DNA of 64,000 nt from Micromonospora carbonacea (GCF_014205165.1 NZ_JACHMZ010000001.1:2020001-2084000); one strand, 5' to 3'; counted from the stretch's first letter, positions 1-8,498 are shown. Translations and numbers: made by a program. The notes: generated from the sequence alone by a model not told the origin.

Positions 1-332
1 ACCTCCGCCCGCGCCTCGGCGAGCGGCTTGCCCATCTCCAGCGTGATCAGCCGGGCGATCTCCTCGGACCGCCCGGTCAGGGCCCGGTACGTCGCGGTCA
101 GCAACTCCGACCGCCTCCGCGGCGGGGTCGCCGCCCACCCCGCCATCGCGCCGCTCGCCGCGTCCAGGGCGGCGAGGCCGTCGACGACGTCGGCGTCCGC
201 CACCTCGGCGATGGTCTTGCCGGTGGCCGGATCCTCGACGGCGAAGGTGGCTCCGCTGGCGGCGGCGCGCCAGGCGTCGCCGATCCGCAGCCGCCGGTGC
301 TCGGGGGCCAGGACGTTCGTTGGGTCGCTCAT
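1..332 (-). CDS. aldehyde dehydrogenase (succinate-semialdehyde dehydrogenase-like), N-terminal fragment
   Basis: The frame opens at the ATG at 332 and runs off the window edge, giving about 110 residues. They match the N-terminal Rossmann half of the NAD(P)-dependent aldehyde dehydrogenase superfamily: an early 'FAVEDPATGKTIAEV' strand followed by 'LITLEMGKPLAEARAEV', the conserved helix of the GabD/ALDH family. The catalytic Cys and Glu lie beyond the window, so activity cannot be judged. An AGGAGG ribosome site (340-345) sits 7 bases before the ATG and fixes the start. The gene lies 99 bases downstream of the ABC transporter operon on the same strand, so it may oxidise an aldehyde derived from the imported compound. 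Family call firm; substrate unknown. Confidence 0.85.
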   Translation of the reverse strand, partial: MSDPTNVLAPEHRRLRIGDAWRAAASGATFAVEDPATGKTIAEVADADVVDGLAALDAASGAMAGWAATPPRRRSELLTATYRALTGRSEEIARLITLEMGKPLAEARAE

Positions 333-411
333 CGCGTCGCCTCCTGTGATCTTCTTGGTCATGTCCGGCGCGCGCCGGCCGCAGTCGCCGGCCGCAGTCG
401 CCCGCAGTCGT

Positions 412-431
412 CCGCACCGTCGGCGGTGCGG
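412..431 (-). terminator. short hairpin just after the second ABC ATPase
   Basis: CCGCACCG (412-419) and CGGTGCGG (424-431) form a perfect 8-bp stem with a 4-base loop touching the ATPase stop codon. There is no T-run. It could partly terminate the transporter transcript or protect its 3' end before the aldehyde dehydrogenase gene. Confidence 0.4.
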
Positions 432-1508
432 CTACCGCCCCGCCCCGGACAGCGACAGCCCGGTGCCCGCGTCGAACAGGTGCGCCCGGTCCAGGTCGAC
501 CGTGACCTGCACCCGTTCGCCCGGCGTGCCGGTGGCGGTGGGTCGTGCCTTGACCTTGAGGATCTCGGTCCCCACCCGGACGTCGACCACCGTCCGGTCG
601 CCGAGCGGTTCGAGCCCGTAGAGTTCGCCCGCCAACGACGCGTCCCCGCGCTGCTCGACGGAGAGGTCCTCCGCGCGTAGGCCCAGCAGCAGCGCCCGGC
701 CCTCCTCCGCCGTGGTCCAGCGGGGCCGCGGCAGCGTCCAGCCCCCCGCGCCGACCAGGCGGTCCCCCTCGGCGTGGCAGGCGAGCAGGCTGATCGGCGG
801 GCTCCCGACGAACCCCGCGACCCACTGGTTGGCCGGCCGCTCGTACACCTCGGTCGGCGTGCCGACCTGTTGCACCTTCCCCTCCTTGAGGACCGCGACC
901 TGGTCGGCCATGGACAGGGCCTCGACCTGGTCGTTGGTCACGTAGACGAAGGTCGCGCCGAGGTTGCGGTGGATGCGGGTGAGCTCGGTGCGCATCTCGA
1001 CGCGGAGCTTGAGGTCGAGGTTCGTCAGCGGCTCGTCCATGAGGAACGCGCGCGGGCGACGGACCAGCGCCCGGGCCAGGGCGACCCGCTGCATCTCCCC
1101 GCCCGACAACTGCGCGGGACGACGCTGGAGCAGCCGTTCGATGTGCAGCAGGCTCGACATCCGCTCGACGGCCGCGGCGATCTCGCCCGAGGACGCGCCG
1201 CGTGCCCGCAACGGCGACGCGATGTTCTCGAAGGCCGTGCGTCGCGGGTAGAGGGCGTAGTTCTGGAAGACCATGGCCAGGTCGCGTGCGGCCGGGGTGT
1301 CACCGGTCGCGTCCCGGCCGTCCAGGTGCACCGAGCCGGCGTCGAGCTTCTCCAGGCCGGCGATCGCGCGCAGGGTCGTCGTCTTGCCCGCCCCCGAGGG
1401 CCCGAGCACGACGAAGAACGCGCCGTCCGGCACGTCGAGGGTCACCCCGTCCAGGGCCTGGACCTTGCCGAAGGACTTGCACAGCCCCTGCACCGCCACG
1501 GTTCCCAT
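432..1508 (-). CDS. MalK/UgpC-type ABC transporter ATPase with Asn at the H-loop
   Basis: This 358-residue nucleotide-binding subunit belongs to a CUT1-type sugar or polyol importer. Visible motifs are Walker A GPSGAGKTT (36-44), Q-loop 'MVFQNYALYP', signature LSGGEMQR (134-141), Walker B 'AFLMDEP' and a C-terminal TOBE-like regulatory region. The switch (H-loop) position reads VTNDQVEAL, with Asn192 where MalK has His; the codon AAC (933-935, complement) is unambiguous. In this family the His contacts the gamma-phosphate and is needed for efficient hydrolysis, so this subunit is probably the weak partner of a heterodimer with the adjacent ATPase. The start was chosen at the ATG overlapping the upstream stop in a TGATG junction. 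Confidence 0.93.
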   Translation of the reverse strand: MGTVAVQGLCKSFGKVQALDGVTLDVPDGAFFVVLGPSGAGKTTTLRAIAGLEKLDAGSVHLDGRDATGDTPAARDLAMVFQNYALYPRRTAFENIASPLRARGASSGEIAAAVERMSSLLHIERLLQRRPAQLSGGEMQRVALARALVRRPRAFLMDEPLTNLDLKLRVEMRTELTRIHRNLGATFVYVTNDQVEALSMADQVAVLKEGKVQQVGTPTEVYERPANQWVAGFVGSPPISLLACHAEGDRLVGAGGWTLPRPRWTTAEEGRALLLGLRAEDLSVEQRGDASLAGELYGLEPLGDRTVVDVRVGTEILKVKARPTATGTPGERVQVTVDLDRAHLFDAGTGLSLSGAGR

Positions 1509-2575
1509 CAGGCCACCAGTTCTTCCGTGCGTACGTCGTAGACCGCCGGGGTCCCGCCGGTGTGCCGCAGCCCGACCGTCGCGTCGGCGGCGAACCGGAC
1601 GGTCGGTGGCATCCGCACCCGCACGTCGCGCTCGCCGCCGTGGTCGACCACGTAGATGATCTCGTCGCCCAGCCATTCGGCGGAGACCACGCGGGCCGGG
1701 ATCGCGCCCTCGGCCCCCGGCGCGGTGACCTCCAGCGCCTCCGGCCGGACGCCGGCGACCAGGCGACGGTCGCGCGGCAGGCCCTGCGGTGGCGTGAGCA
1801 CCAGCCCGCCCTGGCCGCGCAGCGTCCCGTCGGCCACCTCCACCTCGATCAGGTTGATCGGCGGGGAGCCGATGAACGCGGCGCAGAAGAGGCTCGCCGG
1901 CCGGTCGTAGACCTCCAGCGGCGTGCCGACCTGCTCGACGCGGCCCTTGTTGAGGATGGCGATCCGGTGACCGAGCGACATCGCCTCCACCTGGTCGTGG
2001 GTGACGTAGACCATGGTCGCCCCCAGCTCGCCCTGCAGGTGCTTGATCTCCGTACGCATGTCGGCCCGCAGCTCCGCGTCCAGGTTGGTGAGGGGTTCGT
2101 CCATGAGGAACGCGCGCGGCCGTCGCACCAGGGCGCGGGCGAGCGCGACGCGCTGCTGCTCCCCGCCGGACAACTGGCGGGGTCGCCGGTCCAGCAGCGG
2201 ACCGAGCCGCATCAGCCGGGCGGCCTCGGCGACCCGCGCCTGCACCTCCGGCTTGGGCAGTCCCTCGGCCCGCAGCGGGAACGCCAGGTTGTCGCGGGTC
2301 CTCAGGTGCGGGTAGAGGGCGTAGAACTGGAACACCATGGCGATGTCGCGCTCGGCGGGTGGCAGGTCGTTGACCAGCGTGTCGCCGATGCGGATGTCGC
2401 CCGTCGTCTGCCGCTCCAGGCCGGCGATGGCCCGCAGCGTGGTCGTCTTGCCGCAGCCCGAGGGGCCGAGCATCACGAACAGCTCGCCGTCGCCGATGGA
2501 CAGATCCACGTGCTCGACCGCGACGGTCCCGTCCGGGTAGCGCTTGTGCAGGGCGGTCACCTCGATGCGGGCCAT
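1508..2575 (-). CDS. MalK/UgpC-type ABC transporter ATPase, intact motifs
   Basis: A 355-residue ATP-binding subunit of the same importer. Walker A GPSGCGKTT (37-45), Q-loop 'MVFQFYALYPH', signature LSGGEQQR, Walker B 'AFLMDEP' and H-loop VTHDQVEAM with His193 are all present. The C-terminal ~110 residues look like the MalK OB/TOBE regulatory domain. It starts inside the stop codon of the permease gene (TGATG) and ends in the same way against the second ATPase, so the two ATPases are translationally coupled. Two ATPase genes in one CUT1 operon is uncommon; the glycerol importer GlpSTPQV of rhizobia is a known precedent. The substrate cannot be read from sequence. Confidence 0.95.
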   Translation of the reverse strand: MARIEVTALHKRYPDGTVAVEHVDLSIGDGELFVMLGPSGCGKTTTLRAIAGLERQTTGDIRIGDTLVNDLPPAERDIAMVFQFYALYPHLRTRDNLAFPLRAEGLPKPEVQARVAEAARLMRLGPLLDRRPRQLSGGEQQRVALARALVRRPRAFLMDEPLTNLDAELRADMRTEIKHLQGELGATMVYVTHDQVEAMSLGHRIAILNKGRVEQVGTPLEVYDRPASLFCAAFIGSPPINLIEVEVADGTLRGQGGLVLTPPQGLPRDRRLVAGVRPEALEVTAPGAEGAIPARVVSAEWLGDEIIYVVDHGGERDVRVRMPPTVRFAADATVGLRHTGGTPAVYDVRTEELVA

Positions 2576-3486
2576 CAGCGTCGCACCGCCCCGAGCGTCA
2601 CACCGGCGACGAGGTGCTTGCGCACCAGGTAGGCGAAGATGAGCACCGGCAGGGCGAACACCACGGAGGCGGCGGCCACCAGGCCCCAGTCCACGGTGGT
2701 GCCGCCGATGAGGCCGGCGATCGCGGGCGGGGCCGTCCGGACGTCGTCGCTGGAGGTGAGGAAGATGGCGAACACGAACTCGTTCCACGAGAAGATGAGG
2801 GCGAAGACCGCCGTCGCGGCGATGCCGGGCACGAGCAGGGGGAGGGTGAACTTCCAGAACGCCTGCAGGCGGGTGTAGCCGTCGAGCATGGCGGCGTCCT
2901 CGTACTCCGCGGGCACCTCGTCGACGAAGCCCTTCATCATCCAGATCGTGAACGGGACGTTGTACGCGGCGTAGATCAGGATCAGGCCGAGCTTGCTGTC
3001 GATGAGCCCGACCTGGCGGTACATGAGGAAGATCGGGATCACCACCACCACGGGGGGCATGAAGCGGGTGGACAGGATGAAGAACAGCTGGTCCTTCTTG
3101 GCCTTCATGCCGAAGCGCGAGTAGGCCCAGGCCGCCGGGACCCCCAGCACGGTGGCCAGCACCGTGGAGACCCCGGCGACCACCACCGAGTTGAGGAACG
3201 AGACGGACAGGGCCGAGCGGCCGCCGTCGGGGGCGACGAACACGTCCCTGAAGTGGGCCATGGTGACGTCGAAGTCGAAGAACTTCGCCGGGATGGCGTA
3301 GACGTCCCGGTTCTCCTTGATGGACGTCTCGATCATCCACAGCACCGGGAAGAGCATCACGACGGCCAGCACGGTCAGCAGCGCGATCTCCAGGACGGAG
3401 CGGCCCCGGCCGCCGAAGCGGCGCGCGGGAGGCGGATTGTCCCGGGCCGGGCCCGTGGACACGGCCTCGTCGACGGAGACGGCCAT
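2575..3486 (-). CDS. ABC sugar transporter permease, MalG/UgpE type
   Basis: A 303-residue inner-membrane permease. An N-terminal Pro/Arg-rich cytoplasmic tail is followed by TM1 ('LEIALLTVLAVVMLFPVLWM', about residues 33-52) and further membrane segments. The EAA loop that docks the ATPase is visible as 'EYEDAAMLDGYTRLQAFWKF'. Length and layout match the MalG family. ATG at 3486 overlaps the stop of the partner permease (TGATG), continuing the chain of one-base overlaps through the operon. It should pair with the upstream permease to form the translocation channel, energised by the two downstream ATPases. Confidence 0.95.
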   Translation of the reverse strand: MAVSVDEAVSTGPARDNPPPARRFGGRGRSVLEIALLTVLAVVMLFPVLWMIETSIKENRDVYAIPAKFFDFDVTMAHFRDVFVAPDGGRSALSVSFLNSVVVAGVSTVLATVLGVPAAWAYSRFGMKAKKDQLFFILSTRFMPPVVVVIPIFLMYRQVGLIDSKLGLILIYAAYNVPFTIWMMKGFVDEVPAEYEDAAMLDGYTRLQAFWKFTLPLLVPGIAATAVFALIFSWNEFVFAIFLTSSDDVRTAPPAIAGLIGGTTVDWGLVAAASVVFALPVLIFAYLVRKHLVAGVTLGAVRR

Positions 3487-4436
3487 CAGCCCTCCTTCAG
3501 CTTGTTCAGGTAGCGCAGGTAGAGCTGCGTGAGGACGACGACGACGAGGACCATGAGAATCCCGTACGCCGAGGCGGTCCCGGTGTTGAAGCCCAGGAAC
3601 GCGACCTTGTAGACGTGGAACGACAACGTCTCGGTGGAGACACCCGGGCCGCCGCTGGTGAGGATGTAGACGAGGTCGAACAGCCGGAACGCCTCGATGG
3701 CCCGGAACAGCACGGCGATGAGGAGCAGCGGCCACACCAGCGGAAGCGTGATGGTGCGGAACCGGAACCACTCGGAGGCCCGGTCGATCGAGGCCGCCTC
3801 GTACAGGTACCTGGGCACCGCGGTGAGGCCCGCGAGCGCGATGAGCATGATGAACGGCGTCCACTGCCAGGTGTCGACCACGATCAGGGAGACCAGTGCC
3901 GTCCGCTGCCGGGTGAGCCACTCGACCTGCCCGAGGCCGACCGAGCCGAGCATGCTGTTGATCACGCCGAACTGCGCGTCGAGCATGAATCGCCAGAACA
4001 GCCCGACCACGACCGGCGACAGCATCATCGGCACCAGGAACAGGGTGGTCAGCAGTCCCCGCCCGTGCGTACGCCGGGAGATCAGGTACGCGATGGCGAA
4101 GCCGAGCACGGTCTGCAGCGAGACCGCGCCGACCACGTAGACCAACGTCGTCAGGGCCCGGGTGTGGACCTGCGCCGACGTCAGGATGGCCGTGTAGTTG
4201 CCGAACCCGACGAAGTTGGCGGGCCCGCCGCGGGTGGCCGAGTAGTCGGTGAACGACAGGTACAACGCCCACAGCAACGGGAACACCGACATCGCGAGCA
4301 ACAGCAGCAGCGCGGGGGAGACGAAGGCCACGGCGAGCCCGCGGTCGCCCAGCCGGCGGGACCGGCCCCGGGCAGGCGGTGTCGCGGACGCCACCTGCCC
4401 GGGGTCGTCGGTCGTCAGGGGGACGGGGTCACTCAC
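3486..4436 (-). CDS. ABC sugar transporter permease, MalF/UgpA type
   Basis: A 316-residue permease. After a disordered N-terminus of about 35 residues come TM1 ('AVAFVSPALLLLLAMSVFPL'), the 'FVGFGNYTAIL' periplasmic entry seen in CUT1 permeases, and the EAA loop 'EAASIDRASEWFRFRTITLP'. The GTG at 4436 overlaps the stop of the binding-protein gene by four bases (GTGA), which decides this start over longer open frames upstream. It forms the heterodimeric channel with the next permease. Confidence 0.94.
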   Translation of the reverse strand: MSDPVPLTTDDPGQVASATPPARGRSRRLGDRGLAVAFVSPALLLLLAMSVFPLLWALYLSFTDYSATRGGPANFVGFGNYTAILTSAQVHTRALTTLVYVVGAVSLQTVLGFAIAYLISRRTHGRGLLTTLFLVPMMLSPVVVGLFWRFMLDAQFGVINSMLGSVGLGQVEWLTRQRTALVSLIVVDTWQWTPFIMLIALAGLTAVPRYLYEAASIDRASEWFRFRTITLPLVWPLLLIAVLFRAIEAFRLFDLVYILTSGGPGVSTETLSFHVYKVAFLGFNTGTASAYGILMVLVVVVLTQLYLRYLNKLKEG

Positions 4437-5866
4437 AGTCCGCCGCCGCCCTTGCGGCCGCTCGAGTCGAGCACGCTCTGCTGCTCCCGGGCGATGTCGT
4501 CGAGCGCCTCCTTCGGCTTCTTCGCGCCGTTGAGGGCCGCGTTCACGTTGGTGTTCTCGATGTCGACGAGGCGCGCGTACTCGGGCACGTTCCACATGTC
4601 CCGCATCCGGGGCACCGAGTCGGCGTACACCCGGTTGAACGGCCCGGCGTTGAGGAACTCGGGCGACTCCAGGGCGTCCGTGCGCGCCGGCACGCCACCG
4701 GCCGCGGCCCACTTCTTCTGGATGTCGGGCCGCTCGAACCACTTCATGAAGTTCAGCGCCTCCGCCTGGTTGGCCGCGGGGGAGTAGGCCGACACGTGCA
4801 TCCCCATGCCGCCGAGGGGGACGAGGTTCGTCTTCTGGCTCGGCAGGGTGGCGAAGCCCAGCTTGTCGAGGATCTGCTCCCGCGTGGTGCCGAGCGTCGA
4901 CTGCTTCGGATCGAGCAGGCCGCCGCTCGCGGCGATCCAGTTGAACGCGATGCACGCCTTGCCCTGGGCGACCGCCGCGTTGACCTCGTCGATGAACCAG
5001 TTGCCGGAGCCCTTGGCGGTCAGCGGCTTCATCTTGTTGACCAGGACGTCCATCGCCTCCTGGCCCGCGGCGTCGTTGAGGACGCCGTCGATCTTGCGCG
5101 TCTTCGGGTCCCAGAGGTTGCCGCCGTAGACGCCGTTGACCGTGTTGTAGGTGACGGCCGCGGCGTCGGAGCCGTTGGCCTGGTGGAACGCCAGCCCGCT
5201 GACGCCCGGGTTCTCCGCCTGGCACTTCCCGGCGACCGAGATCATCTCGTCCCAGGTCTGCGGCGGCTTGTCGCCGATCAGGTCCTTGCGGTAGATCATC
5301 GTCCAGGTGTCGCCGAGCAGCGGCAGTCCGTACAGGCTGGCGTTCTCGTCGCGCTTGCCGGTCTCCGCCTGGGGGAACTGGCCGTAGGCCGCCAGCAGGT
5401 ACGGGTTGTAGGCGTTGACGTCGATGTTGTTCTTGACGAAGTCGGTGAGGTCGAGGATGTTGCCGTTCGTCACGGCCTCGCCGATGTGCTGCGAGTCCAG
5501 GACCGCGATGTCGAAGTCGGTCTTGCGCGCGGCGAACTGGGTGAACATCGCGTCGTGCCAGTTCGCGTTCGGCACGGTGTTGACCTTGATGGTCGCGTTC
5601 GGCCGTTCCTTCTTGTACTCCGCGTTGGCGAACTCCTCCAGCGCGTGTGCGGGGGGCCAGTCGAACCAGATGAAGCTGAGGGTCAGCGGGTCCTTGGTGA
5701 GCTCCGGGATGGTCGCCGGGGCCTTGGGGGCGCTCGCCTGCGCGTCGTCGTCCTGGCTGTCGCCGCAGGCCGCCAGGGTGGTGGCGACCAGCAGCATGGC
5801 CGCCGTCGCCAGCCGCGCCTTTCGCCCGGGAACGGACAATCGTCCTGTCAGCTTCGGATGCCGCAT
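4433..5866 (-). CDS. extracellular solute-binding lipoprotein of the CUT1 importer
   Basis: A 477-residue MalE/UgpB-like family 1 binding protein. It begins with a basic n-region, a hydrophobic stretch and lipobox LAAC, predicting lipidation at Cys34 after signal peptidase II cleavage. Downstream are features usual in cluster 1 binding proteins, including 'YGLPLLGDTWTMIYRKDL' (the hinge strand) and the late 'WFERPDIQKKWAAAGGVPAR' block. It is the first gene of a five-gene operon (binding protein, two permeases, two ATPases) and faces a GntR regulator across a 384-base gap. Only a weak ribosome site is visible. It is rich in aromatic residues near the cleft, but the ligand cannot be assigned. 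Confidence 0.95.
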   Translation of the reverse strand: MRHPKLTGRLSVPGRKARLATAAMLLVATTLAACGDSQDDDAQASAPKAPATIPELTKDPLTLSFIWFDWPPAHALEEFANAEYKKERPNATIKVNTVPNANWHDAMFTQFAARKTDFDIAVLDSQHIGEAVTNGNILDLTDFVKNNIDVNAYNPYLLAAYGQFPQAETGKRDENASLYGLPLLGDTWTMIYRKDLIGDKPPQTWDEMISVAGKCQAENPGVSGLAFHQANGSDAAAVTYNTVNGVYGGNLWDPKTRKIDGVLNDAAGQEAMDVLVNKMKPLTAKGSGNWFIDEVNAAVAQGKACIAFNWIAASGGLLDPKQSTLGTTREQILDKLGFATLPSQKTNLVPLGGMGMHVSAYSPAANQAEALNFMKWFERPDIQKKWAAAGGVPARTDALESPEFLNAGPFNRVYADSVPRMRDMWNVPEYARLVDIENTNVNAALNGAKKPKEALDDIAREQQSVLDSSGRKGGGGL

Positions 5867-6250
5867 CTTCTGGCCTGCTTTCTGGTGGGGGTGTGGAGCC
5901 TCGCTAGGTGCTTCGCCGAGCGGGTGCCGGATCGTCCAGGCGGGTTGCCGGGCTGTCGCGGGGCCGACCCCGCGGGGGCCGGCGTCGCGGGCGCGCCGGG
6001 ACGCGCCGGGTCCTCGCGCCGTCGGGCGGCCCGTCGGCCCGTCCGGCCCGGTGCCGGCCGGGGCGGGACGTCGAGCATGCTCAGGGGAGCGTCAGGTGAT
6101 CGAGTGGAGCGGTGGCAGGTGGTTCTGGCGGTGCGGGATGACGGGCGCTCGTCGGATTTCCTATACGATCGAGCGGGGCGTCAGCATGTCGCAGCGTCGT
6201 TACCGATGTCAACAGGTTCCCGAAGATGCAGGAAAGGACCTCACGTCACG
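5867..6250. promoter_or_regulatory. divergent control region between ABC importer and GntR regulator
   Basis: A 384-base gap separates the binding-protein start and the regulator start. It contains a 10-base palindrome GAGCATGCTC (6073-6082), a TATACGAT stretch (6162-6169) usable as a -10 for the regulator, and a loose repeat GATCGAGYGG near 6098 and 6168. No convincing gene is present in either strand. It probably carries both divergent promoters and the GntR binding site. Confidence 0.5.
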
Positions 6251-6994
6251 ATGGACGACGAAGCGATGACCGCGCGGGGCCGCAGGGTCGTGGCGGGCGG
6301 AACGTCGCCGGGGCGAGCCGGCGGCCGACTCGCCGACGAGGTGTACGACACGCTGCTCGGACAGCTGATGTCGCTGCGGATCGAGCCCGGCTCCCGCGTC
6401 ACGATCGACGTCCTGGCGCGGGAGCTGGGGGTCTCGCAGACGCCGATCCGGGACGCGCTCAACCGCATGGAGGCCGAGGGGCTGGTCGTGCGGGTGCCCC
6501 ACGCCGGCTACCGCATTCCGCCCCAGATCACCCGGCAACGGTTCGAGGACATGCTCGAGATCCGCCTGCTCCTCGAACCGGCGGCGGCGCGCAGGTCCGC
6601 CGAACGCGCGTCCCTGGAGCAGGTGGCCGGCCTGCGCCGGATGCTGGAGGAGATGGCGGAGCTGGAGGGGGGCAGCGGGCCCATGGCCTACGGCGCCTTC
6701 GGGCTGCGCGACGCCGCCTTCCACGATCTCGTCGCCCTGAGCGCGGGCAACCAGGTCGTCCGCGAGGCGCTCGCCCGCCTGCACAGCCACGTGCACCTCT
6801 TCCGGCTGCTCCACGACACCCAGGTCACCCACCTGGCCATGGCCGAGCACGAGGAGGTCGTGGCCGCGATCGCCGCCCGCGACCCCGACGCCGCCGCCTA
6901 CGCGATGCGGCGACACATCCTGCGGTCCGGCGAGCGGTTCCGGCGACTGTTCGACGAGGTCGAGGACGCGGCGGCAGTGGCGGTGGAGGCTTGA
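6251..6994 (+). CDS. GntR family transcriptional regulator, FCD (FadR) subfamily
   Basis: A 247-residue regulator. Residues about 25-90 form the GntR winged helix: 'LADEVYDTLLGQLMSLRIEPG', 'DVLARELGVSQTPIRDALNRM' and wing 'VVRVPHAGYRI'. From about residue 100 the all-helical FCD effector domain follows, with metal or ligand-binding polar residues in 'FHDLVALSAGNQ' and 'EHEEVVAAIAARDPDAA'. FCD regulators usually sense small carboxylates or sugar acids. Its divergent position next to the importer suggests local control of uptake and of the downstream hydrolase genes. The ATG at 6251 follows an AGGAAAGGA stretch at 6230-6238. Confidence 0.93.
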   Translation: MDDEAMTARGRRVVAGGTSPGRAGGRLADEVYDTLLGQLMSLRIEPGSRVTIDVLARELGVSQTPIRDALNRMEAEGLVVRVPHAGYRIPPQITRQRFEDMLEIRLLLEPAAARRSAERASLEQVAGLRRMLEEMAELEGGSGPMAYGAFGLRDAAFHDLVALSAGNQVVREALARLHSHVHLFRLLHDTQVTHLAMAEHEEVVAAIAARDPDAAAYAMRRHILRSGERFRRLFDEVEDAAAVAVEA

Positions 6995-7029
6995 CGGGCG
7001 GGCGGGGCAGGGGAATGCTAGCCCCACCG

Positions 7030-7048
7030 GATCAGATCGGATCTGATC
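7030..7048. promoter_or_regulatory. 19-bp perfect palindrome, probable operator
   Basis: GATCAGATC-G-GATCTGATC is a perfect inverted repeat with a one-base centre, located between the GntR gene and the DJ-1 gene and 45 bases before the latter's start. A dimeric repressor such as the adjacent FCD-type GntR protein is the obvious candidate to bind it; that link is inferred. Confidence 0.55.
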
Positions 7049-7093
7049 GCGTCCGCCTCACCGCCCACCGCCACCAGATGCGAGGAGAAGCAG

Positions 7094-7663
7094 GTGCCCA
7101 GAGCGCTGCTCCTGACCGGCGACGCCGCCGAGGAACTCGACACCATGTACCCCTACTACCGCGTGCAGGAGGGCGGCTGGGACGTCGACGTCTCGTCGCG
7201 GACGAGACGTGACGTGCAACTGGTCATCCACGAGTTCGACCCCAACTCCGACGCCTACGTGGAGAAGAACGGCCGGAAGCTCCCGGTCGACGTGCCCTGG
7301 GCCGAGGTCGACGTCGAGCGTTACGACGCCCTCATCATCCCCGGGGGGCGCGCCCCCGAGTGGATCCGGGTCGACGCCGACGTCAGGCGCATCACCGAGC
7401 ACTTCTTCGCGCGCAACCTTCCCATCGCCCTGGTCTGCCACGGCGCGCAGGTGCCAGCGGTGTACGGGCTGCTGAAGGGCCGGAAGACGGCCTGCTTCCC
7501 GCCCATCACCGGTGACATGGAGAACGCGGGCGCGACGGTCATCGACGCTCCCGACGTCGTGGACGGCAACCTCGTCTCGTGCCGGGGCTGGCCCGACATG
7601 CCGCAGTTCGGCAGGGCGATGATGGAGGTCTTCTCGAAGTCCGTCAACCCCGCGTCGGCATGA
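7094..7663 (+). CDS. DJ-1/PfpI family protein (class I glutamine amidotransferase-like)
   Basis: A 189-residue flavodoxin-like protein of the DJ-1/PfpI superfamily. The nucleophile elbow is 'LVCHGAQ' (Cys then His), preceded by the conserved acid-bearing 'ALIIPGGRAPEWIR' turn. Members act as glyoxalases, hydratases, amidases or proteases, so the reaction is open. The start is GTG 7094, preceded by GAGGAG (7082-7087). It lies 19 bases before an alpha/beta hydrolase on the same strand and probably forms a two-gene operon with it, behind the palindrome at 7030. Confidence 0.88.
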   Translation: MPRALLLTGDAAEELDTMYPYYRVQEGGWDVDVSSRTRRDVQLVIHEFDPNSDAYVEKNGRKLPVDVPWAEVDVERYDALIIPGGRAPEWIRVDADVRRITEHFFARNLPIALVCHGAQVPAVYGLLKGRKTACFPPITGDMENAGATVIDAPDVVDGNLVSCRGWPDMPQFGRAMMEVFSKSVNPASA

Positions 7664-7682
7664 GCACACCCGGCCGGTCCCG

Positions 7683-8498
7683 GTGACGGCACTCCGCACC
7701 GTCACCGTCGACGGCTGTCCCGTCCACGTCTTCGACAGCGGCGCGGGGCCCACGGTGCTGATGCTGCACGGCTCCGGACCCGGCACGACCGGGTCCGGAG
7801 CCTGGGCGACGACGGCGCAGGCGCTGGGCACGTCCTGGCGCGTGCTGGCTCCCGACCAGGCGGGGTTCGGCCGCACACCCGTCCCGGAGGGGGCCCGGGG
7901 CGGGCTCAAGCTGTGGACGGAGCAGGCCGCCGGCCTGATGGACGCCCTCGGGGTCGAGCGCTACGCCGTGGTGGGTCACTCCATGGGCGGGGCGGTGGCG
8001 CTGGCGTTGGCGGCCGCGCGCCCTGAGCAGGTCACCCGTGTCGTGGCGGTCTCGACGATGGGCGCCCCCGGGGCACCGCTGTCCGCCGATCTCGACGCGA
8101 TCTGGGCCGCCCCCGCCGGCCCGCTCGGGGCCCGCGACATGCTGCGCCGCCTCGTCCACGACCAGGCGCTCGTGACCGACCCGGCCGTCGAAGCCCGGGC
8201 CGCCGCGATGCGGGCGGGGGCGGCCGCGTACGCGTCGTTGTTCCCGCCGCCCCGGGCGCGCTGGGCCGACGACCTCGCCCTCCCGGCGCGGACGCTGGCG
8301 GCGGTCCGCGCCCCGGTGCTGCTCGTGCACGGCGCCGAGGACCGGGTCACCCCGCTAGCGGCGTCGACCCTGCCCCTGCTCGGGCACCTGGCCGACGTCC
8401 GGCTGCACGTGCTCGGCCGGTGCGGGCACGTGCCGGCCGTCGAGCATCCGCACGAGTTCCGGCACCTGCTGTCGTGCTTCCTCGGGCCGGGGCGCTAG
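7683..8498 (+). CDS. alpha/beta hydrolase, meta-cleavage-product hydrolase-like
   Basis: A 271-residue alpha/beta hydrolase. Oxyanion-hole region 'LMLHGSGPGTTGSGAW' is the signature of C-C bond hydrolases such as MhpC/BphD. The nucleophile elbow is GHSMGG, the acid is in 'VLLVHGAEDRVTP', and the catalytic His is in 'GRCGHVPAVEHP'. With the aldehyde dehydrogenase and importer nearby, a role in ring-cleavage or related catabolism is plausible but unproven. Start GTG at 7683. Its stop codon overlaps that of the convergent CHAT gene (CTAG at 8495-8498). Confidence 0.9.
   Translation: MTALRTVTVDGCPVHVFDSGAGPTVLMLHGSGPGTTGSGAWATTAQALGTSWRVLAPDQAGFGRTPVPEGARGGLKLWTEQAAGLMDALGVERYAVVGHSMGGAVALALAAARPEQVTRVVAVSTMGAPGAPLSADLDAIWAAPAGPLGARDMLRRLVHDQALVTDPAVEARAAAMRAGAAAYASLFPPPRARWADDLALPARTLAAVRAPVLLVHGAEDRVTPLAASTLPLLGHLADVRLHVLGRCGHVPAVEHPHEFRHLLSCFLGPGR

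Noticed and set aside
4379..6250. A long plus-strand frame leading into the GntR gene
   Set aside because: It is antisense to the binding-protein gene; only the part from ATG 6251 carries the GntR and FCD domains.
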